NCBI GenBank assembly: GCA_913059105.1
Contig: CAJXRL010000056.1
Location: forward strand, 1-12,734
DNA from: an uncultured Flavobacteriales bacterium
GTDB taxonomy: Bacteria > Bacteroidota > Bacteroidia > Flavobacteriales_E > Vicingaceae
Direction: 5' to 3'
DNA: 12,734 nt
The position numbers and the translations under genes were made by a program. Of the stretch, positions 5,866-12,734 are shown one piece after another; within the stretch, counting starts at the first letter, position 1; every line of letters starts with the position of its first letter. Below the pieces are notes generated by a model, which ran no database searches, was not told the DNA's origin, and saw nothing but the letters and a program-made list of their open reading frames with translations.

Positions 5866-7212
5866 TTATCTACCTATTCCGCCTTGCATATTTGGCATGT
5901 TCTTCATCATTTTAGCCATGTTTTGTTTGTTACCCATCATCTTCATCATCTTGCTGGTTTGTTCAAACTGCTTCAATAATTTATTCAATTCTTGAATCGT
6001 ATTTCCACTTCCTGCTGCAATTCTCTTTCTTCTTGTGCCGTTGATAATTTTTGGATTACCTCTTTCTTCAGGAGTCATAGAATAGATCATGGCTTCTATT
6101 CCTTTAAAAGCGTCATCATCAATATCTACATCTTTAATAGCTTTGCCCACTCCCGGAATCATCCCAACTAAATCTTTCATGTTTCCCATTTTCTTGATCT
6201 GATTAATTTGATCTAGGAAATCATTGAAATCGAACTGATTCTTAGCAATTCTTTTTTGAAGTCTACGAGCCTTTTCTTCATCATATTGCTCTTGTGCTCT
6301 TTCTACTAAAGAAACAACATCACCCATGCCCAATATACGATCAGCCATCCTCGTTGGATAAAACAAATCTAGCGCTTCCATCTTTTCTCCTGTACCAACA
6401 AATTTAATTGGTTTGTCAACAACTGAACGAATAGAAAGTGCAGCTCCACCACGAGTATCACCATCTAATTTTGTCAGAACAACACCATCAAAGTTTATCT
6501 TTTCGTTAAACGCTTTAGCCGTATTCACTGCATCTTGCCCTGTCATAGAATCAACTACAAACAAGGTTTCAGAAGGAGAAATGGCCTGTTTCACCGCAGC
6601 AATTTCTGCCATCATTTGCGTATCAACCGCTAATCGACCGGCGGTATCTACAATAACTGTATCGTACCCTTTCGATTTTGCATGTACAATAGCGGCTTTA
6701 GCAATTGAAACGGGGTCTTTATTGTCTTTATCTGAATAAACCTCAACTCCTATTTGCCCTCCTAATACTTCAAGTTGGTCAACTGCGGCAGGACGATAAA
6801 CATCGCAGGCTACCAATAGTGGATTTCTTTTTCTTTTGTTTAGTAGCAAGTGCGCTAATTTTCCTGAAAAAGTAGTCTTACCAGAACCTTGTAAACCCGC
6901 AATTAAAATAACCGAAGGGTTTCCAGATAAATCAATCTCCACCTGTTCGCCTCCCATTAATTTAGAAAGCTCGTCGTGGGTAATCTTGGTAAAAAGCTGA
7001 CTTGGAGAAACAGATGTCAAAACATTTTGACCTATGGCTTTGTCCTTTACTGCATCAGAAAAAGTCTTAGCTGTTTTGTAATTCACATCGGCATCTAGCA
7101 GAGCACGTCTAATTTCTTTTGTTGTTTCTGCTACGTTAACTTCTGTAATTTGACCTTGACCTTTTAATACTTTAAATGCCCGGTCGAGCTTGTCGGATAA
7201 ATTCTCAAACAT
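5866..7212 (-). CDS. ffh: Ffh, signal recognition particle GTPase
   Basis: A full-length (448 residues) SRP54 homologue that binds signal sequences and 4.5S RNA and delivers ribosomes to FtsY at the membrane. The N-domain covers about 1-95. The G-domain has GLQGSGKT (106-113), DVYRPAA (137-143), DTAGR (189-193), TKLDGDTRGG (247-256) and GTGEK (273-277). The M-domain (about 325-448) holds the RNA-binding helix-turn-helix NPKIINGTRRKRIAAGSG (386-403) and a Met-rich tail (KMMKMMGNKQNMAKMMKNMP) that forms the flexible signal-peptide groove. All key residues are present. The start is the ATG at 7212-7210. It is the first gene of an ffh-folD pair (2-nt gap). The 69-bp upstream gap contains the terminator of the HD-PycTM gene, so ffh likely has its own promoter, which I could not pin down. 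Confidence 0.98.
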   Translation of the reverse strand: MFENLSDKLDRAFKVLKGQGQITEVNVAETTKEIRRALLDADVNYKTAKTFSDAVKDKAIGQNVLTSVSPSQLFTKITHDELSKLMGGEQVEIDLSGNPSVILIAGLQGSGKTTFSGKLAHLLLNKRKRNPLLVACDVYRPAAVDQLEVLGGQIGVEVYSDKDNKDPVSIAKAAIVHAKSKGYDTVIVDTAGRLAVDTQMMAEIAAVKQAISPSETLFVVDSMTGQDAVNTAKAFNEKINFDGVVLTKLDGDTRGGAALSIRSVVDKPIKFVGTGEKMEALDLFYPTRMADRILGMGDVVSLVERAQEQYDEEKARRLQKRIAKNQFDFNDFLDQINQIKKMGNMKDLVGMIPGVGKAIKDVDIDDDAFKGIEAMIYSMTPEERGNPKIINGTRRKRIAAGSGNTIQELNKLLKQFEQTSKMMKMMGNKQNMAKMMKNMPNMQGGIGR

Positions 7213-7266
7213 TATTCTTCACAATTTTAGAAAGGTAAAGTTAAGGAAAGTGTGACGGCTGAACAG

Positions 7267-7292
7267 AAAAAAAACGAATTGCTAATTATTCG
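7267..7292 (-). terminator. Weak intrinsic terminator of the HD-PycTM gene
   Basis: On the minus strand CGAAT (7292-7288), an 8-nt loop, ATTCG (7279-7275), then eight T (7274-7267). The stem is only 5 bp, but the T-tract is clear. The last sense codons and the TAG stop (7284-7282) of the gene fall inside the hairpin. Confidence 0.5.
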
Positions 7293-8493
7293 TTCCTAGA
7301 AACGGAATAACATTTAACACAAAAACTACAATAGAAGAAAAAAGACCTAACATAAATGCAAAATAAGCATATCTTAAAAGCATATATTTCTTGTTTAATA
7401 CTTTTCCTAAGAAGAATAAATCACGAGACATTGAACTGTATATATAATCTTTGGATTCCATAAGCTGTGACATACTCCATTCAAAATCTTCAAGTTTCAT
7501 TTTATGGAAGTTCCCAAAAAACAACAAATTCCCTTTCTTCTCATTCACTTCCTCTTTATTGACCTCACCTCTAGTTACATTAGGTATAGTTGAGAGAATA
7601 GCCAATATAATGGTGATGAAAGAACCTATCAAAATAGTCACACTTGGATAAAACAAGTAAGGATTTGAATCTAGCTTAGGAAAGAGCGCCGATAAGACAA
7701 TTGAAATGATAATTGCATTAACTGAAATCAATGTATTTGCCTTATTGTCAGCAATCGCACTTAAGCTAACATGATTTTTTAAAGCGATTCTAAACATTGT
7801 TTCTACTCCCTTCAATGGATTTCCTTGCACTTCTTTATCGGGCTTTGCTTTCTTTTTCTTCTTCTCAACCAAACTCTTATCCTCCCTCGACTCATTCACA
7901 ATAGTTTTCAAGTCTTCCATATTTTTCCTCTTAGTTGCTCCAAAATGCTTTTTTGCATAATCAGTCATAAATTCATGGGCTTTTAAAAAAGAAAAACAAC
8001 TTTCCGCCCAGTCCTTATCCGTAAGACTCTCCTTTTGAGCGTCTGAAATCTCATCTTTTAAATATTTATAAGTAGTCTGCAAATAGTTCTTTCGTCCTAG
8101 ATGAGATAAATCTGCATCCATAATAATTCTCTCCAAATCGTCTTTTGGAGTATGCTTCAATTTTGTTGCTCGAATAAAACGTTTTACTTCTTCAATTGAA
8201 TTGGAAGGATAATTTTTCTCTTTTAAAAATTTTTCAGCAATAACGGCACTTCTTTCTTCATGGTCAACCGAAGATTCTAAATACCCCATATCATGAAACA
8301 AAGCAGCAATTTTTAGTTGCTCCATTTCATCATCACTCAACGTAATATTTACATTGCCAGCAATTAATGTAGTAGCATTAAAAACATTCTCAGAGTGTTT
8401 CCAATTATGATACGGCAACTGACCATTCTTAGACTGCTCAAAGCTGTTTCTCACGTAAACCTTTATACTTTCTATCAAATCCACTGTTGTCAA
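7282..8493 (-). CDS. HD-domain protein fused to Pycsar effector (PycTM/DUF5706)
   Basis: A 403-residue two-part protein. The N-terminal HD metal-dependent phosphohydrolase domain (about 1-190) has H33 (NWKHSENV), H67-D68 (ALFHDMGY) and D126 (MDADLSHLG), a complete H..HD..D set. After a Lys-rich linker (KKKKKAKPDK, 211-220) comes the membrane module of Pycsar effectors: MFRIALKNHVSLSAIADNKAN (233-253), then helices at about 256-271 and 280-302 and a third at 374-396. In Pycsar anti-phage systems such TM effectors respond to cCMP/cUMP and damage the membrane; here the HD domain could degrade such a signal. No cyclase is in the window. The start is either TTG (8493) or the in-frame GTG at 8484; no ATG exists before the upstream stop. 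The fusion is known in Bacteroidota genomes, but its role is unproven. Confidence 0.85.
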   Translation of the reverse strand: MTTVDLIESIKVYVRNSFEQSKNGQLPYHNWKHSENVFNATTLIAGNVNITLSDDEMEQLKIAALFHDMGYLESSVDHEERSAVIAEKFLKEKNYPSNSIEEVKRFIRATKLKHTPKDDLERIIMDADLSHLGRKNYLQTTYKYLKDEISDAQKESLTDKDWAESCFSFLKAHEFMTDYAKKHFGATKRKNMEDLKTIVNESREDKSLVEKKKKKAKPDKEVQGNPLKGVETMFRIALKNHVSLSAIADNKANTLISVNAIIISIVLSALFPKLDSNPYLFYPSVTILIGSFITIILAILSTIPNVTRGEVNKEEVNEKKGNLLFFGNFHKMKLEDFEWSMSQLMESKDYIYSSMSRDLFFLGKVLNKKYMLLRYAYFAFMLGLFSSIVVFVLNVIPFLGTNN

Positions 8494-8578
8494 ATTAATT
8501 AGAATTTTTATAAATTACTATTTGGTTAGAAACGAATCAATCTCCATATTATTGAGTCCAAACGTCCATTAATTATTT

Positions 8579-11500
8579 TTAGAAATAAAACCTTGTTCCT
8601 ACATTCACTAGCTCATCCTGATCTGAAATAGAATACGTCCCAACCAAGGCAAAGAAGTCCATTACATTTATAAAAAAACCGCCGCCTACTGAATTATGCC
8701 AAGTATCGGAAGTTGAATTTTCAACCCAAACTCTTCCAACATCCGCATGCGCTAAAACACCGAGATCAACTAAAGCCACTGTATTTTTAATTTTGATAAA
8801 ACTTTTCCTAAACTCCAAGTTACCAAACAACTTCGAGTCTCCAGCATATCGATTTCGAGATAGACCTCTAACTTCATTAGTTCCACTCAAAAAATTGGCT
8901 TGATAGAAAGCGTAATCACCAAAATTACCTGAATATGCAGCTCTGAATGCAATGACTGATTGTTTTTTAAAGAATCCCAAAGGAAAATAAAGGGACAATT
9001 GACTTTCTAAAAGAATATAATCAACATCTTCGTTTACAATTGATAAAGTATTTGATACTGCAGTTGAGAAACGAATTCCTTTAGTTGGACTTAAAGGCTT
9101 ATCAACGTTCACATAAGAATAAGACAATCCGTAGGTAAAAAACTCTTGCTTTTCACTATTTAGGCCAAAACTAATATCACTATTATCATCAATTCCAACA
9201 TGTCTATACCCTAATAACAGGTTCAATTTACTAGATAAATTTGCATTAGGCCTAGAAAAACTTATATCTATCTCATTATTATTTAATCTGATCGCAGAAT
9301 TATTTAACTGAAATTCAGTAGGCTTCGTATCATTTCCTATTCCGTAAAAGCGATACACCATTGGCTGGTTAATTTTCCCTTCGATTAGTAGGTCTTGTTT
9401 GCCTACAAATTCGGTAAAGTGCCCGTCATAATAAACATTTATTCCCTTTGCTCTAAACGTATAGTTGGCTATGAGGCTGTGTCGCTGTGCAAATGGCTTT
9501 TTATCAAATCCATGCTTTGTATAAACTATTCCCGGACCTAAGATAAATCCATCATCTTGATTGAAACCAATGGATGGCATTGGCACAAGAGAATTATATG
9601 CAAAAGCTTTTCTATCATAAAATAATTCATCGGTACTATCTCTATATTTTACATTAGTCTCTGCAGATTTTTCTATCTCATTATTCCCATCCAGTTCGTA
9701 TACCTTGGTCAATTTCCTCCATCCATGAACTTTAGATTGGTCCTCAATTTTGTCGTGACTTTCTCCACCAATAATTCTTACCAAGATACTTTTATCAGCT
9801 TCCCCTTCGATTTTATATTCATCCTTCCCATCTAAGCCATAAAGCCTGATCTCTTTTGTCTGCCCCTTATAAAAAACTCGATGGTAAAAGCGTTTCTTTT
9901 CTACCTTTTTTCCTTTTTTTCTTGGATATATATTTACTTCAACTTCTCCTCCATCTCTTCGTATTACTTCAAAATAATCTTTCTTAGTAGTGCCAACTAC
10001 GTCTACTTCTTTTGCTAATACCTTGTAGTATCTTTTTGCAAATTCAACTAAGTTCTTATTCCTTTCGATCAAAATCTGCTTGATTTCACTTCCATTTAAT
10101 GCAATAGATTCTTTCGGTAATGCATTCAAAGCATTATCAATAGCCGAATCTGTAATTCTAGATTGAATATATTCTGCTGCCCTCACCCAATCTTCTAAAT
10201 CTGCTTCTACTAGAAAAGATCTATCAAAATATCGTGCATTAAAATTTAACCCCGCTATATCTCGAACTTCATTTTGAAAAGGTTGAAATTTCCGTATCAA
10301 CCATTTTCGATTCGTAATATTCATCACAACACCGTCAAACTTAAAAAACGCTTGATCCCTATCTCTAGGAATTGGTCGGTATGAAGTTTGTCCATTTACT
10401 TTAAATGTAGCCCATCTCCATTGATCATCATGCCTATCCCAATCTCCAATTAGCATATCCATCATCCGGCTGCGTAAAGCAAACTCCTTGTCTATAGTAT
10501 GATTTTGATGTGTTTGAAGCTCTCCTATTGCTTTTTCTGTATTGATTATCTTTTTACTATTTCCAAAATTGGACATATCGGACAGATCCTTCGATGGATG
10601 CACTTCTAGAATTGCCAATTGCCCTCCGAATTCATCCATGTAATCTCCTAATATGGAGTCTTTAGGAATGTAAACCAACTGGGAGTTGATGTAATAAAGC
10701 TCAGCCGATTTCATTAATTCAGCAATTGCAGGTGAAGCATAAGGATGTGAGCCTGATAGTCCATCATATACTAGGTCCTGCGCCGCCGTTCCTCTCAATT
10801 CTCGTTGAACTAGAAATTCAGCACTTTTTCTAATTTCCCTCAGTTTGTATGTCTTCCCATCTCCACCGCGCATTTTCAAGGAGACAGTTTGCTGCCCTCC
10901 GCCTTTTTCAATCGGCTTTAAACCACCATGAACAAAATGTATATCCAAGTATGGAACTTCTATTGATTGAGTCCATATATCTCGATGCAAATCACCAAAA
11001 AACACTTTTTTTGCATTTGACGCTGCATAAGTACTATCCGGAACGACAGTCTTATATAAACCTTTGTAAGAAGTACGATTTTCCATTGTTGCAACTCCAA
11101 ACTCCTTGTTATACTTTGAATACAATTTCTGATTGAATATAACTGGATTATCTATTCTAGATTTTTCCGCAGAAAAGTATTTCAAGACAGCACCTCCTTC
11201 TCTAGAGAATTCCACTTTTGCAAAACCTCTTTGTTCTGCCCCAAAATCCATTTTATTATTTAATCTTAGTGGGCTGACTTTCGAACCTGAACCACTTACA
11301 ATATAATGCGCATTCTTTGTATTAAAATACTGCAAGTTGTGCTCATGACCTGAGGCATATATAACATTGTCGTATTGCGCAATTGCATTAGTTAAACTTG
11401 ATTGTATTTTTTGATATGTTGGGTTCGGAATATCTTGAATATTGCCAATAAAGGATCTGTAAAAAGGATATAAGGAACCAATAACCGGAAGAGGTATAAG

Positions 11501-12265
11501 AAGCTTAGAGTTCAAATTTGAAAGAGGAAATAAATGATCCTTCAATGTAAAATATCCTCCATGTCTACCATTACTATACATGGGATGATGGCCAACCACA
11601 ATAACTTGCTTCTCTCTGTTTTTCTTCAAGAGTTCCTTAAAAGCAATCAGGAAATCTTCTTTTGTAGTGTACTTACAATCGTCGGTTTCTCCTCTTCCTT
11701 TTTCATATTTATGCAACCACCATTGAGTATCAATCGCAATAATGGTAAGATTATCAGAAACGCTAATTTCTTTAGGCCCGGCGCATCCATCACTTGGATG
11801 AAATACTTTAGAATCTAAATATTTTTGAATATAATTTTCTTGTCTTTTTACTGCTTCAAAACCTGCCTTCCCGCCTTTGTCCCAATCATGATTCCCTGGA
11901 ATAAAAACAATCTTGCCTATAAACCCTTTAAGAGCATCTAGCTGAGCATTTATACGTTTTTCATCCTCAACCCTCTCCTCAGTTCCTTCTGGGTGCAGTC
12001 CTCTCGGATAAATATTATCTCCTAGAAACACAACAGCAGAATTTTCGTTATTCCCTTTTTTCAATTCATTAGAAAGCAAAGCAAGGGCAGCTTTAGACTT
12101 TTCAACATCTTCCCCTACATCTCCGATTAAATAAACTTCATTTAAAGGATCAAATGACTGGTAAGAAGCTTGCTTATGAGCAATTTCCGACTTAATATAT
12201 ACTTCCTTCTTTTGACAAGAATACAAGATAAACGCTACTAAAATAAGGGTTAAATAATTCTTCAA
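8579..12265 (-). CDS. Lipoprotein fusion: purple-acid-phosphatase-like, kinase-like, Omp85-like barrel
   Basis: A 1228-residue envelope protein. The start is a TTG (12265-12263): an in-frame stop lies at 12280-12278, and this start opens a lipoprotein signal with lipobox LYSC (C17). Residues about 40-330 are a metallophosphoesterase with the five purple-acid-phosphatase-type motifs: GDVG (48-51), GDNIY (82-86), GNHD (124-127), VVGHH (223-227) and GHEH (306-309). Residues about 440-760 hold DWDRHDDQ (608-615) and RDRDQAFF (634-641), resembling the catalytic and metal-binding loops of FAM20/HipA-type atypical kinases. A short GGxxxDxI stretch (833-840) follows. Residues about 895-1228 are beta strands ending in RFYF, with a VRG motif (1132-1134) as in Omp85/surface-antigen barrels, but no POTRA repeats. 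It overlaps the upstream propeller gene by 4 nt. Phosphatase and barrel are well supported; the kinase-like reading is an inference. Confidence 0.85.
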   Translation of the reverse strand: MKNYLTLILVAFILYSCQKKEVYIKSEIAHKQASYQSFDPLNEVYLIGDVGEDVEKSKAALALLSNELKKGNNENSAVVFLGDNIYPRGLHPEGTEERVEDEKRINAQLDALKGFIGKIVFIPGNHDWDKGGKAGFEAVKRQENYIQKYLDSKVFHPSDGCAGPKEISVSDNLTIIAIDTQWWLHKYEKGRGETDDCKYTTKEDFLIAFKELLKKNREKQVIVVGHHPMYSNGRHGGYFTLKDHLFPLSNLNSKLLIPLPVIGSLYPFYRSFIGNIQDIPNPTYQKIQSSLTNAIAQYDNVIYASGHEHNLQYFNTKNAHYIVSGSGSKVSPLRLNNKMDFGAEQRGFAKVEFSREGGAVLKYFSAEKSRIDNPVIFNQKLYSKYNKEFGVATMENRTSYKGLYKTVVPDSTYAASNAKKVFFGDLHRDIWTQSIEVPYLDIHFVHGGLKPIEKGGGQQTVSLKMRGGDGKTYKLREIRKSAEFLVQRELRGTAAQDLVYDGLSGSHPYASPAIAELMKSAELYYINSQLVYIPKDSILGDYMDEFGGQLAILEVHPSKDLSDMSNFGNSKKIINTEKAIGELQTHQNHTIDKEFALRSRMMDMLIGDWDRHDDQWRWATFKVNGQTSYRPIPRDRDQAFFKFDGVVMNITNRKWLIRKFQPFQNEVRDIAGLNFNARYFDRSFLVEADLEDWVRAAEYIQSRITDSAIDNALNALPKESIALNGSEIKQILIERNKNLVEFAKRYYKVLAKEVDVVGTTKKDYFEVIRRDGGEVEVNIYPRKKGKKVEKKRFYHRVFYKGQTKEIRLYGLDGKDEYKIEGEADKSILVRIIGGESHDKIEDQSKVHGWRKLTKVYELDGNNEIEKSAETNVKYRDSTDELFYDRKAFAYNSLVPMPSIGFNQDDGFILGPGIVYTKHGFDKKPFAQRHSLIANYTFRAKGINVYYDGHFTEFVGKQDLLIEGKINQPMVYRFYGIGNDTKPTEFQLNNSAIRLNNNEIDISFSRPNANLSSKLNLLLGYRHVGIDDNSDISFGLNSEKQEFFTYGLSYSYVNVDKPLSPTKGIRFSTAVSNTLSIVNEDVDYILLESQLSLYFPLGFFKKQSVIAFRAAYSGNFGDYAFYQANFLSGTNEVRGLSRNRYAGDSKLFGNLEFRKSFIKIKNTVALVDLGVLAHADVGRVWVENSTSDTWHNSVGGGFFINVMDFFALVGTYSISDQDELVNVGTRFYF

Positions 12266-12705
12266 TTTTTTGTAAATCTATAAAGTTTTGCAGACTTTCG
12301 TTCTGCTTTTTCTGAAACAACAACGATTTCTTTGCTCAATAAAGTTACTCCTTCTAATTGAGGTAATTCGTCCGCTTCAAAACGAATTACATTTCCTAAA
12401 CTATTATTTTCCAAATTGTAAATGAGTAATTGTGCAGATTTTCCGCTTACTATATACAAATTAGCAGAATCAACTGCTATTCCACTAGCATGAAATTTCT
12501 TTAGATTTTCTGATTTTGGAATCTGAATAACGGGTGTTGTATTTAAAGAAAAGTTTTTTAAAGAAAAGGAGTAAATATTAATAAATGAATCTAAGTTTTC
12601 CATTGAGGTTCTTTTACAGGCAATGAGCAATTCATCCGTCTCTGACAAGTAGCTAATTCCTTCAAATTCAAAATCTTTTAAATTGATTTTAGTTAACGTA
12701 CGAAC
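12262..12705 (-). CDS. Beta-propeller protein (SdiA-regulated/phytase-like), 5'-truncated
   Basis: 147 genuine residues of a protein whose N-terminus lies beyond the contig end. The frame runs on into the adapter at 12706-12720, but the residues MYKRQ encoded there are artefact. Three blade-like repeats are visible: FEGISYLSETDELLIAC (residues 14-30), ASGIAVDSANLYIVSGKSAQ (73-92) and LEGVTLLSKEIVVVSEKAE (118-136), each a short EGI/SGI/EGV turn followed by strands. This is the pattern of SdiA-regulated/phytase-like six-bladed propellers, often extracytoplasmic. It ends with LYRFTKN. Its TGA overlaps the TTG start of the phosphatase-barrel gene (TTGA), so the two are translationally coupled and may work together at the cell surface. 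No catalytic residues can be identified in the visible part. Confidence 0.7.
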   Translation of the reverse strand, partial: VRTLTKINLKDFEFEGISYLSETDELLIACKRTSMENLDSFINIYSFSLKNFSLNTTPVIQIPKSENLKKFHASGIAVDSANLYIVSGKSAQLLIYNLENNSLGNVIRFEADELPQLEGVTLLSKEIVVVSEKAERKSAKLYRFTKN

Positions 12706-12734
12706 CTGTCTCTTATACACATCTCCGAGCCCAC
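12706..12734. other. Nextera transposase adapter contamination
   Basis: CTGTCTCTTATACACATCT (12706-12724) is the 19-bp Tn5 mosaic end used in Nextera libraries, and CCGAGCCCAC (12725-12734) is the start of the index-side adapter. These bases are not genomic; the native contig ends at 12705. The read-through creates a false GTG start (12720-12718) and the false N-terminus MYKRQ. Confidence 0.98.

Noticed and set aside
8494..8578. Repeated GGAC in the gap before the HD-PycTM gene as a terminator stem
   Set aside because: The two copies are in direct orientation and cannot pair, and no T-tract follows.
8579..9600. BamA/TamA assembly factor
   Set aside because: The barrel has a VRG motif but is preceded by phosphatase and kinase-like regions instead of POTRA repeats, so a core assembly role is not supported.
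7282..12265. A complete Pycsar defence system
   Set aside because: Only the effector-type protein is present; no adenylate/guanylate-cyclase-like domain is encoded in any neighbouring gene in the window.
12262..12720. Complete 152-residue protein starting MYKRQ
   Set aside because: The first five residues are encoded by the Nextera mosaic end; the native gene is truncated at 12705.

Overview
The window is a 12.7 kb, AT-rich stretch (about one third GC by eye) from a member of the Bacteroidota, possibly of the Cytophagales/Cyclobacteriaceae type. The evidence is the protein families present (Porin_10 outer-membrane protein, short single-RRM RNA-binding protein, HD-PycTM fusion, metallophosphoesterase/Omp85-like barrel fusion), the near absence of Shine-Dalgarno sequences, and two candidate promoters of the Bacteroidota TAnnTTTG type. 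The right end is a contig end: the last 29 bases (12706-12734) are Nextera transposase adapter, not genomic DNA.

Left part, 1-3969: a 5'-truncated gene of unknown function and a DoxX-like membrane protein on the plus strand. These converge, across a 162-bp gap holding two perfect hairpins, with a large Porin_10-type porin gene on the minus strand. Divergent from the porin is a secreted thioredoxin-fold protein (WCGWCK). It is followed by a short RRM RNA-binding protein that ends in a clear intrinsic terminator.

Centre and right part, 4009-12705: all genes are on the minus strand. In transcription order they are: a truncated beta-propeller gene, overlapping by 4 nt a 1228-residue surface protein (lipoprotein signal, purple-acid-phosphatase-like domain, a kinase-like middle region, C-terminal Omp85-like barrel); an HD domain fused to a Pycsar-type membrane effector domain; ffh and folD, 2 nt apart; and a Crp/Fnr regulator overlapping a small glutaredoxin by 1 nt. 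The Crp/Fnr gene has a TAnnTTTG promoter element preceded by two TGTGATAT boxes one helical turn apart, which suggests autoregulation.

Housekeeping functions (protein targeting by Ffh, one-carbon folate metabolism by FolD) sit among envelope and redox functions. The most unusual items are the phosphatase/kinase-like/barrel fusion and the HD-PycTM protein, a defence-type effector with no cyclase in view. No tRNA, rRNA, CRISPR array, insertion sequence or integrase was seen. No gene-free stretch exceeds 300 bases.
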